Source: Clostridia bacterium (GTDB lineage Bacteria; Bacillota; Clostridia; Christensenellales; DTU072). From it: a stretch of 56,629 nucleotides of DNA. Location of the stretch: contig JAFXIQ010000014.1 in NCBI GenBank assembly GCA_017533005.1, forward strand, positions 1 through 56,629, read 5' to 3'. Positions 1 to 8,400 of the stretch are shown here, piece by piece. The notes beneath the pieces are model-generated. The model was not told the origin of the DNA and made no database searches. It saw only the letters and a list, made by a program, of their open reading frames with translations. The position numbers and the translations under genes were made by a program. The stretch's first letter is position 1, and the number at the start of each line of letters is the position of its first letter.

Positions 1-10
1 ATTCGGCAAC

Positions 11-188
11 TAAATAAATCCGTGAACGGATTTGTGATATTTGTCTAACGACAAGTGATATTGCTACGCAGTTATATTCGCCTTACGGCGAGTTATGGAT
101 TTATTTAATATAACTGTGACTGCAAGTCGCAATCTAACGCAAAACTTGTTTTGCATATCACTTTTAGCCACAAGGCTAAAAATATAAC
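11..188. repeat. mosaic of short hairpins (structured intergenic repeat)
   Basis: Six small stem-loops lie in tandem: 16-33 (AAATCCG/TGAA loop), 41-54 (TTGTC/TAAC), 78-91 (TCGCC/TTAC), 118-128 (GACT/GCA), 139-154 (GCAAAAC) and 162-181 (TTTTAGCC/ACAA). They are separated by a few 7-mers: GTGATAT at 34-40 and 55-61, with its complement ATATCAC at 155-161; and GTTATAT at 71-77, with complement ATATAAC at 108-114 and 182-188. A longer inverted repeat pairs 11-21 (TAAATAAATCC) with 97-107. No reading frame crosses it. This looks like a modular structured repeat, either MITE-like or an RNA. Its function is unknown, and the left end may be cut by the window edge. Confidence 0.7.
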
Positions 189-220
189 TCATATATGTTT
201 AATCTTTTGTGGATATGAAA

Positions 221-259
221 AGCACACTACATTTCACTTTTAGTGAAGTATAGTGTGCT
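221..259 (-). terminator. long hairpin, probable terminator of the acyltransferase gene
   Basis: AGCACACTA (221-229) pairs with TAGTGTGCT (251-259). Inside, TTCACT (233-238) pairs with AGTGAA (242-247) around a TTT loop, giving an almost unbroken stem of about 18 bp. On the minus strand it is followed by TTTTC, a weak U-run, about 70 bp after the stop of the gene at 326-1708. Confidence 0.6.
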
Positions 260-325
260 ATACTTTTATTATGAACAAAAATTCCCTATAGTCTTTTTTC
301 TTAAATCAATTCTTGTTGCACATTA

Positions 326-1708
326 TTAATTTATGTTTGCGTTATGTAAAAGCAATAATAACGACTTAGCGATACCTTCGTGCGTTAGCTCTAAATTAGC
401 AAATTCGCGTAGCTCGCTATCATAGTGCTTGAACATCGTTTCGAACATCTCGTAATCTTTGTCAGTAACATAAGAAGCTACGATATGGGTTACTTCATTA
501 CGGAATGTGGATAACGAAAGTTGCATATACGGTGCGTGTTTGATAGAACCTGTCATATAGACGTCTACGACTTCACGTCCTGCAAATTGCAATCTCTTCT
601 CATCAAACAAACCAATGTTTGATATGCCGATTAAGGGGTTCTTGAAGAAGGTGCCTATTAGGAAATGTGCTATTCTATAAGGCGCGTATTGGAAAACCTT
701 GCTGAGAAGTGGTAGTCCGTGTAATCCCGGATAATGGCCTTTCAACTCGTCCATTGAAATTTTTGCTTTTAGAATGGTTTCGAAAACGTCGCTACCTATA
801 TTAGTGCCTAGGTTAGCAACAACCATAGACGTTAAATTACAAAAGCCTCCCGTTTTACCCGTCTTGGTGTATCTTCTTAAGTCTACCATATTAGGTATAC
901 CTAGCGCTTCCCCTTCCTTTATGGTGCAAAGTTTGACGGTTGCTCTATAAAAACAGCCTAATATTATATCGTTTACCGATACGCCGAGCATTTTGCCATT
1001 AGCTTTGATTTTTTCGAAAGTTTCTGCGTCGAGTTTGTAGCTTATAAATCTAGGATGCGTTTTCTTCCTTGAAACTTTTTCGTATGGGTATGAGATTTTT
1101 GCCTTTTGCTTTTTGCTGTAGCTTATGAGTCCCATGGCTTCTTCCTTTTCGCCTTCGGTCATGTTCTCATAAACTTGCATATGGCTTCTAGAACCGTTCT
1201 TAATATGGTACTTTCTCTCTATTCCGTTGACTAAATCACTGTATATGCCCGCAACTTTGTATATGAATTCCTTGAAATCAGCTCCGTCTAGGCACATATG
1301 ATTCATTAAAATATTCATCGTGTCCTTGCCTTCGCACTTCAATATTTGTACCTTGAATTGCGCTTCTCTGTTTTCCCTTATCCTTTGCACAAGAAACATT
1401 TCACTCTCATAGTCCGCGTTTCCGTCAACTTCTTTTACACTGAATACGTCGTCTATTTCAAAATTCTCTAACGTTATCCACTCCGCTTTCACAAACGTTT
1501 GCACGTAAACCGAACGTAATACGGGTATGCCGTCTACAACCGTTTTGAATGCAAGCTTCATCTTCTCTACGTCGATTTCGCCGTCGAATTTGATAGATAC
1601 GTGCACCATATGGTCATTGTAATTCTCCATTATGTGTTGCATTTTGTCCCACATCTCTGCAGGAAAACTCTCTTGTGCGTAATTCGTATTTTTGATAGGC
1701 TTTGACAT
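326..1708 (-). CDS. condensation-domain / CoA-dependent acyltransferase-like protein
   Basis: This 460-residue cytoplasmic protein has the fold family of NRPS condensation domains, PapA and alcohol acetyltransferases. What shows this is the catalytic HxxxDG signature, read here as NHMCLDGAD around residue 155, plus the downstream VDLRRY and ISNIG patterns that line the acceptor channel in this family. The length matches stand-alone members (about 420-480). The start chosen is the ATG at 1708 (MSKPIK), because AAGGAG lies 6 nt upstream; a longer frame from 1741 runs through the ribosome site. It has its own promoter (1742-1771) and a hairpin terminator. The substrate is unknown; lipid or glycolipid acylation is an inference. 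There is no adjacent carrier protein or NRPS module, so it is not a peptide-synthetase fragment. Confidence 0.8.
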   Translation of the reverse strand: MSKPIKNTNYAQESFPAEMWDKMQHIMENYNDHMVHVSIKFDGEIDVEKMKLAFKTVVDGIPVLRSVYVQTFVKAEWITLENFEIDDVFSVKEVDGNADYESEMFLVQRIRENREAQFKVQILKCEGKDTMNILMNHMCLDGADFKEFIYKVAGIYSDLVNGIERKYHIKNGSRSHMQVYENMTEGEKEEAMGLISYSKKQKAKISYPYEKVSRKKTHPRFISYKLDAETFEKIKANGKMLGVSVNDIILGCFYRATVKLCTIKEGEALGIPNMVDLRRYTKTGKTGGFCNLTSMVVANLGTNIGSDVFETILKAKISMDELKGHYPGLHGLPLLSKVFQYAPYRIAHFLIGTFFKNPLIGISNIGLFDEKRLQFAGREVVDVYMTGSIKHAPYMQLSLSTFRNEVTHIVASYVTDKDYEMFETMFKHYDSELREFANLELTHEGIAKSLLLLLHNANIN

Positions 1709-1741
1709 TTGCCACTCCTTGCTGTTTTGGTATCTAAACAC

Positions 1742-1771
1742 ATTATATACTTAAACAAGGTATAGTGTCAA
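1742..1771 (-). promoter_or_regulatory. sigma-A type promoter of the acyltransferase gene
   Basis: On the minus strand, TTGACA (1766-1771), an 18-nt spacer and TATAAT (1742-1747). The expected start lies about 27 nt upstream of the AAGGAG/ATG at 1708, so this gene is transcribed independently of the Na/Pi gene upstream. Confidence 0.75.
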
Positions 1772-1785
1772 TTATTTTATTTTAA

Positions 1786-2745
1786 TTAGCTAATTTTTTT
1801 TTCTTTCTTGTTCGGAACGAATTTCACCGCAAGATTAACTATCCTATTTATAAACGGTATGAGTATAATCGTCGTAAATAAATTGAAAATTACGTGAAAG
1901 TATGCTATTAGCGCAGACGGACTAACGTACGCCTTGAAATTCTCGATTTTAGCGTTGAAAATTATCACTATAGGCAAGAACACAATAACGCCTATTGCGT
2001 TGAATATAAAGTGTATTACCGCCGTCCTTTTGGCGTTTAAGCTACCTCCCATCGCAGAAATTATTGCCGTCATGCACGAGCCTACGTTACTACCCATTAT
2101 TATGTAAAAAGTGGATACAACCGGCATTATTCCTAGCGTAGCAAGTGGTATAAGCATTCCCGTTGTAGCAGAACTAGACTGGATTATTGCTGTGAATATC
2201 GCACCGATTAGTAGTAACATCATCGGGCTGTTAATGGAAGTAAACACTTTGGTAAGAGTATCACTCTCGTTCAAGGCGTTGGCGGAAGCTTTTATGATAT
2301 CAAGGCCTATAAAAATAAGCCCAATCGACGTTATTATCCAGCCTATCGTGCGTGTAGTCGACTTCCTGCTAGCCATAACCATCATTATGCCTACAAAGGT
2401 TAAAAAGGCGCAAACTTCGCTGATAGGAAGGGAATTCAAAGACATAATTATAGCTGTAAAGGTAGTGCCGATATTCGCGCCCATTATTATGCAAGTCGCT
2501 TGAAAAAGGCTAACTATCCCCGCGTTAACTAGCCCTATCAATATTACCGTAGTAGCAGACGAGCTCTGAAGTATTGCCGAGCTTCCTACGCCTATACCTA
2601 TACTGGCTATTTTATTGTCAGACAGCTTGGAAAGTAGCTCTTCTATCTTTCCCCCTGCTATCGCTTCGGAATAATAACTTATCAGTTTCATTCCTGCAAG
2701 AAAGGCTCCTAGCCCTGCAAATAACATCAATACGCTAGATATCAT
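1786..2745 (-). CDS. Na+/phosphate cotransporter family protein, short form
   Basis: This 319-residue inner-membrane protein has two copies of the Na_Pi_cotrans repeat. The hallmark QSSSATT appears twice, near residues 60 and 190, each inside a hydrophobic hairpin; about eight to nine membrane segments are visible in all. The family couples sodium entry to phosphate (or another anion) uptake. Bacterial members usually continue with a cytoplasmic PhoU-like domain to about 550 residues; here the protein ends in a short basic tail (KKEKKIS), so that domain is absent. No Shine-Dalgarno site precedes the ATG at 2745; a TATATT lies 5 nt upstream, suggesting a very short or absent leader. It stands alone between a terminator and the next gene's promoter. 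The substrate is inferred from family only. Confidence 0.85.
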   Translation of the reverse strand: MISSVLMLFAGLGAFLAGMKLISYYSEAIAGGKIEELLSKLSDNKIASIGIGVGSSAILQSSSATTVILIGLVNAGIVSLFQATCIIMGANIGTTFTAIIMSLNSLPISEVCAFLTFVGIMMVMASRKSTTRTIGWIITSIGLIFIGLDIIKASANALNESDTLTKVFTSINSPMMLLLIGAIFTAIIQSSSATTGMLIPLATLGIMPVVSTFYIIMGSNVGSCMTAIISAMGGSLNAKRTAVIHFIFNAIGVIVFLPIVIIFNAKIENFKAYVSPSALIAYFHVIFNLFTTIILIPFINRIVNLAVKFVPNKKEKKIS

Positions 2746-2783
2746 AGTGAAATATATGCATCAAAAAAACTCGTTATGCAATA

Positions 2784-2812
2784 AAAAAGGATGGCGTTTC
2801 GCCATCCTTTTT
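2784..2812 (-). terminator. terminator of the large lipoprotein operon
   Basis: AAAAAGGATGGCG (2784-2796) pairs perfectly with 2800-2812 around a TTT loop, with A/T tails on both sides, so it can work in either direction. It lies 24 bp after the stop of the lipoprotein gene at 2836-5460. Confidence 0.85.
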
Positions 2813-2835
2813 ATTATTGTTTCAGAAGGGAATTT

Positions 2836-5460
2836 TTACTTTGTGCCAACGGAGGTTTTTACTCTGTAGCCTGCGTAAATTCTTACGTCGTAGTCGAATT
2901 CTTCATCATCGTCTACGAGCCACTTGCATTCGTTATCTACGAACCAACCTGCAAATTCATAGTAGTAAAGTTTGCCGTCATGGAAGCACTTATAATCTTG
3001 CGTTGGCTCTGCAACGTCAATAGTGCTTCCATTGTCGTTTACGTAGCTGTAAACGTATTTGGGTATATACTTATAATCACCGTTGCTTTCTTTGAGAACC
3101 GCTGAAATAGGATCACCTGATTCTAGAGTTACGTCGTCATAATCTACGAAAGCAACCGTCTTGTATCCAAGAGCTGCACTAGGTGCTACCCAAACGTCAT
3201 GGCTAACGGTGTCTGCTACTTTAATCTTGGAGAATGCTTTCTTTACGTCATCCTTTGCGTTGGCACCTGTAGAACCTACTGCTTTCATAGTGATTTTCGC
3301 TTGTCCCATTGTATGTCTCATAACGTCTTCGTTATTGAAGATAATACGTGAAAGTTCCCAGCTTTCGTCGTATTCTGTAGAACAATTTGCGTGGCCATTG
3401 TCATTTTTACATTCTTCGAACGTACCACCACAGCTATACGTCTTCTTGATTAGGTTGTCCTCAAAGTATTCGTCTACGTTGGGTTTACCATATTTCCAGT
3501 TGTCTGCATAGGTTTGATAGTTGATTGCTAGCGTTGTCTTAATGTTGTAAGATACGCTATTGGTGTCGTTGTTCTTCCAGTTGTTGTTAGCTTGAACGAT
3601 TTGTGATTCAGCTTTGCTTTGTGAAAGGTTATATTCTACGTCAGCTTTCTTTGCGTTGTTTCTGCCGATATCTTCTTGGTAGTTGTAAAGAGCTCTAACG
3701 TATTTTTCCTCTAGGTTGCCGAGAGCGTTTTGTGCTTCGAATTCTTCGATAGTATCAATATCGTCCCAACCTTTCATTCCTGCCCACATCTTAACAGCTC
3801 TTTCAAGTTGTTTTACGTAGTAAACGTCGTCTTTCTTAGCGTTTTGAACTTGTGATACTAGGTCAGCGCTGTATGACTTAATTTGATATTTAAGAGCGTT
3901 GTCAAGGTCTGTATTACTAATAGTCTTGTGGTCAACGGTGTATTGTTGGCTCTTAAGTTCTTGAATTTCTAGTTTAACCTTGAGCATTAGGTCTCTTTGA
4001 TTCTCTTTCTTTTCACTTCTTTCCCAATCACGTTGTGCGCTGTTCAATGCTTTAACGTTATTGTCGTTATCGGTATATTCGTAGTTAACGTCAGAAATTT
4101 CTAGAGTTGCTGATAGACCAAATTCAAGAGCGTCTTTCATTTCTTCTGCATAGGTCATTGTGCCTTGTGCATAACCAATACCGTTAGCGTATTTGTTTTG
4201 TGTACCACCTACGTAGATTTCTCTATCATAAGCTTCTTGCAAATCTTGGAATTTGTATTGGATATTGTAGTACTTCTTGTAGAAGTCTGCAGAATAACGA
4301 TATGAAGTGCTGTATTGTCTGTGGTCATAGTCACGGTAACGAAGTGCGTCTACGTGGTCTGCGAAGTAGTTTTCGTGGCTCAAGTTCAAGAAATCTTGAT
4401 ATTCCGTAACGCCATCTTTATACATCTTATCGTTCATTTGAGCATCAGCAAATACCATGTAGTCAGCTTTTTGATATTGATAGTAATATCCGTAAAGCGT
4501 CATTAGGTCGCCACGTGCTTCTACAGTGTAGTTAGCTTCGTCCATTTCGCCCATTTCGTTGAAAGCTAGCATGTAGCTCAAGGTGTTATAATCGAAAAGT
4601 TCTTCTCTCATATAATCATTGAAGTCGAGCTCTGCATTGTTAGCATCGTTGTTGTATGCAGGAAGCATAACGCTATCTAGTACTTCGTAACCGTAAGAAA
4701 TTTCTTCGATTGCGAATCTAGCAAATTGGTCTGCTGCATCGCCGAAAATGGTGAATAGTTCGCCGTACATTTTACGTTTTTTGAGGTTAGCTAAATCTGA
4801 CCATTCTTCTTCCGTTCTGCCGTATGCAGTATCATCATCACTATCACCGTCTTCTGTCTTTTCATCATCAAAATCATTGTAGATATTGGTGATTTCGTCA
4901 AGTTGGTTATAGTCTTCTATCAAACTGCAGGTGCCTTTCGTTAGAATATAGCCTTCGCCCTTTTCTCTGTTTTCTTCATCTTCACGGCATATGTAAGCTA
5001 CGATTGCTTGCATTTTGTCCTTGTCAACGGCTGCAGTTGCCATACGTTCAATGAAGTCTGCCGGGTCTGAATAACAGAAAATCTTGGTGAAAGTATTTTC
5101 GCCTTCATCATCTATCCAAGCGTCTTCTTCATCAAAGTAAGGTAAATTGAAGGTGTAATACTTGTCGTTATCCCACTCTTCTTCCGTGCCAATAACATCT
5201 TCACGTTCTTCAGTTTGCTTTTCTTGAAGTTGAGCTTCTTCCGTTGCGGTCGAACCGTAGTTCAATCTTTGAACGTTGTAGTATTGGGCTTTGCCGTAGT
5301 CGACTAGGTCGGCAAGCGTCTTGACAATTTGGCCGTTTTTGTTACCGCCACCGTTGTTGCCACCGTCACCTGTCGAGTCACCGTTACATGCGATTAGTGT
5401 CATTGTCATTGAAGCAATTAGCACCAATGCTAGTACAATAATCAATGTTTTTCTCTTCAT
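2836..5460 (-). CDS. large surface lipoprotein, function unknown
   Basis: This predicted lipoprotein has 874 residues. The N-terminus is a lipoprotein signal (MKRKTLIIVLALVLIAS...) with lipobox LIAC at about residue 25, followed by an Asp/Gly/Asn linker. The body is acidic, Tyr/Asn/Glu-rich and probably helical (many long charged stretches, residues about 80-700), with no enzyme motif I recognise. The last 100 residues look like a degenerate InlB B-repeat (FAGWFVDNE near the end, then IYAGY). The start at 5460 is chosen because AAGGAG sits 7 nt before this ATG; the ATG two codons earlier is too close to the ribosome site. The gene follows the giant lipoprotein gene by 35 bp without a terminator between, so the two are probably co-transcribed and may work together at the cell surface. 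Confidence 0.85.
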   Translation of the reverse strand: MKRKTLIIVLALVLIASMTMTLIACNGDSTGDGGNNGGGNKNGQIVKTLADLVDYGKAQYYNVQRLNYGSTATEEAQLQEKQTEEREDVIGTEEEWDNDKYYTFNLPYFDEEDAWIDDEGENTFTKIFCYSDPADFIERMATAAVDKDKMQAIVAYICREDEENREKGEGYILTKGTCSLIEDYNQLDEITNIYNDFDDEKTEDGDSDDDTAYGRTEEEWSDLANLKKRKMYGELFTIFGDAADQFARFAIEEISYGYEVLDSVMLPAYNNDANNAELDFNDYMREELFDYNTLSYMLAFNEMGEMDEANYTVEARGDLMTLYGYYYQYQKADYMVFADAQMNDKMYKDGVTEYQDFLNLSHENYFADHVDALRYRDYDHRQYSTSYRYSADFYKKYYNIQYKFQDLQEAYDREIYVGGTQNKYANGIGYAQGTMTYAEEMKDALEFGLSATLEISDVNYEYTDNDNNVKALNSAQRDWERSEKKENQRDLMLKVKLEIQELKSQQYTVDHKTISNTDLDNALKYQIKSYSADLVSQVQNAKKDDVYYVKQLERAVKMWAGMKGWDDIDTIEEFEAQNALGNLEEKYVRALYNYQEDIGRNNAKKADVEYNLSQSKAESQIVQANNNWKNNDTNSVSYNIKTTLAINYQTYADNWKYGKPNVDEYFEDNLIKKTYSCGGTFEECKNDNGHANCSTEYDESWELSRIIFNNEDVMRHTMGQAKITMKAVGSTGANAKDDVKKAFSKIKVADTVSHDVWVAPSAALGYKTVAFVDYDDVTLESGDPISAVLKESNGDYKYIPKYVYSYVNDNGSTIDVAEPTQDYKCFHDGKLYYYEFAGWFVDNECKWLVDDDEEFDYDVRIYAGYRVKTSVGTK

Positions 5461-5495
5461 GGTCATTCTCCTTCTGGTTTATTTTGTTCTATAAA

Positions 5496-8400
5496 TTACG
5501 CTTTCGCGGTAATTTTGTCTGCATATTGTAGCCATGCTCTCTTGTAAGCGACTACGCCTTCTGCGGGAACATATATAGCTTCCATATTAATAAGAGCGTT
5601 CTCGCCTAATTCAATCGATACAGGGCTAGTTGAACTAAATTCTACACTCTTAACGCTGGTGCCTTCGAATGCCGAGCTAGCAATATATCTTACGTCTGTA
5701 GATATAGCTATATCGGTTGCATTGCCTTTATAGAATAATAACGTTCCACCTACCATGTATGCGCCGTCTTTAAGTCCGTCATACCATGCGGTACCACTAA
5801 ACGCATTAACTCCAACGTTGATTATGGTTTCTGGTAAAGTTACCGAAACGAGTTCAACGTGTCCTGCAAATAGGTTCTCTGGAATTGCGGTCACAGTAGT
5901 ATCTGCATCGAATGAAACTGTAGTAACGTATGCACCGTTAAACGCGCCTTTTGCTATTCTCGTTACACTATTCGGAATAACCGTTGGTCCGTTTACGAAT
6001 GATGCTAACAATACTCCGTCCACAATTAGGAAATTATTAGCATAGTTATTGAGCCATGCGGTACCATTAAAGGTCTTCCTAATGTCAACGTCGTTCAAGC
6101 TACTGGGTAACGTTACTAATGATAGTGACGTGCAACCAACAAATTGTTCGCCGTTTAAGGTGGTGATATTCGTTCCCGTTGCGAACGTTAGTGAGGTTAT
6201 ATCCGTGTTACCCTTGAATACGTAATCATAAATCTTGGTTACGGAGCTAGGTATCGTTATATCTGTTTCAGTTCCTACGTAATCAATAAGCATACCGTTA
6301 ACGATTACGTAATTTATCTTGTTATTGTGCCATGCCGTACCTAAAAATGCATCTTCGCCGATATCAAATCTTACAGTCGGGAAGCTAATAGTATTGAGCT
6401 TCTTACAATTCATAAAGGCTCTTGCAGGAATATTTACGTAACTGGTCTTATTGAACGATACCGTTACGATATAATCGTTACCCGTAAATACACCTTCTAT
6501 GAACGTGGTTACGTCTGAGGGGATTTCTACAGCAGTAGCCTCACCGATATAAGCCATTAGCTTGCCATTGTATACAACGTAATCGCTAGCATACTCGTTT
6601 TGCCACTTAGTGTTATAGAAAGCGTTAGCGCCTATGCCGATTATTCTATCGGATAGCTCTACCGTAGCTAGATTTACTGCCGAACGGAAAGCATTTTCTT
6701 CGATATATACGTCACGTGCGTCTGCACCTGATGCGAAACTCAAGCTCTTAACGTCCTTTCTTCCGGCGAATACGTAATTAGGAATATATTCGACTTCTGC
6801 AGGAATTACTACGTCGCCAGAACCAACGTAATCAATCAATATACCATCGATGACTTTATAATCGTCGGCAACCGTAAAGTTAACGCCCGTTCCGTCAAAT
6901 GCGCCTTCGCCACATACGCTTATATTACCAATTACATCGGTTAAGTTTGCACAATCAGCAAATGCTCGCTCTGCAAGGCTTACTTCGCCTCGGAATTCTA
7001 CGCTAGTGAGCGTTAGGTTACCTCTAAATACGTCTCCGTTGACGTAGGCTACTTCTTCCGGAACAATCGCGTTCGCACCACCGTTATATTTAACTAGTAC
7101 GCCGTTAATTACTACGAATTCAGCAACTTGATTATTGAGCCATGCGGTGCCTTCGAATGCGCCTTCACCTATTGCCGTAATAGCTTGACTGAAGATTATG
7201 CTTTCTAGTGCAGTCATGCCTGCAAATGCACCTGCGGGAATTTCTTTAATGCCCGTCGCGCTCATATCAATAGACGTAATGATTACGTTACCACTAAACG
7301 CGTCAGCATCTATAGCATTTACGCTGTTGGGGAGCGTTACTTCGCCACCAACACCGTTATAACCTATAACTTTGCCGTTAATGATAACGAATTCCGAAGA
7401 TTGATTCTTGAGCCACAACGTGCCTTCGAATGCGCCTTCGCCAATATGCTTGATGCTAGAAGGCAAGGTTACGCTAGTTAGAGATGAACAACCACTAAAC
7501 GCATAATCAGGAATGCTCGTTACAAGTGAACCACTATCAAATTGAAGTGATGCTATCGTCTTGTTACCTTGGAATGCGTACGGGCTGATTTCCGTAACGT
7601 CTGCAGGTATTCTTATATTGTTGCTCGTTCCTGCATAGTAAACTATTCTCTTAATTCCTCTAGTATTATCAATATAGTAGATATAGTTGTTGGTATTGAA
7701 CCATGCCGTTCCTGCAAACGCACTAGGTTCAATCTTAATGATATTTTCGTTCAACGTTACCGAAGTTAGTGAAATGCAGTTTGCAAATACGTTCTCTTCG
7801 ATTTCTGTAATTTGACAGTTCTTGTCAAACGTTACTGAAGTTATTTCGTTGTTACCACGGAATACGTAAGAGTAAATCTTCTCTACTTCTGAAGAAATTA
7901 CTACTTTGCCGTCTGTACCCTTGTAATCAACTAGCATTCCGTTAATTACCAAGTAGTTGCTATCTTTATTATCCCACCATGGTGTGCCGTCAAAGGCGCT
8001 CTCGCCTACCGATGCAACGTTAGCGGGAAGAATAATTTCTGTGAGCGACGTGCAACCCATGAAGCTTTCCGTGGGGATTTCCGTAACTGCAGAGTTGGAT
8101 ACGAAAATTACTTTCGTGACGTTCGTGTTACCACGGAATACGTCAGACGTGATTGCTTTTACATCTTCCGGTATCTCAACTTCCGTGTTGCTTCCCTTAT
8201 ATTTAATAAGGATACCGGTACCACCTGCAATTACGTAGTTGCTCGATTGATTATTGAGCCATGCGGTGCCTTCGAAAGCCTCTTTGCCTATGCTCTTGAT
8301 GCTATTTGCAAATGCTACGTTGGTTACGCCTCCCCAACCGTATGCGTAGTGGTCGGCAATTTGTGTTGCTCCGTATTCAAACGTTAACGTCTTAACGTTA

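Noticed and set aside
11..188. Hairpin series as a CRISPR array or tRNA cluster
   Set aside because: Repeats are 7-mers with differing stem-loops, spacing is irregular and no cas gene or tRNA fold is present.
1706..1741. Upstream ATG (1741) as the start of the acyltransferase
   Set aside because: AAGGAG lies between it and the ATG at 1708, and 1741 touches the -10 box of the promoter.
2111..2503. Open frames on the strand opposite real genes (for example opposite the Na/Pi gene)
   Set aside because: They lie antisense to strongly matching genes and lack ribosome sites and recognisable domains.
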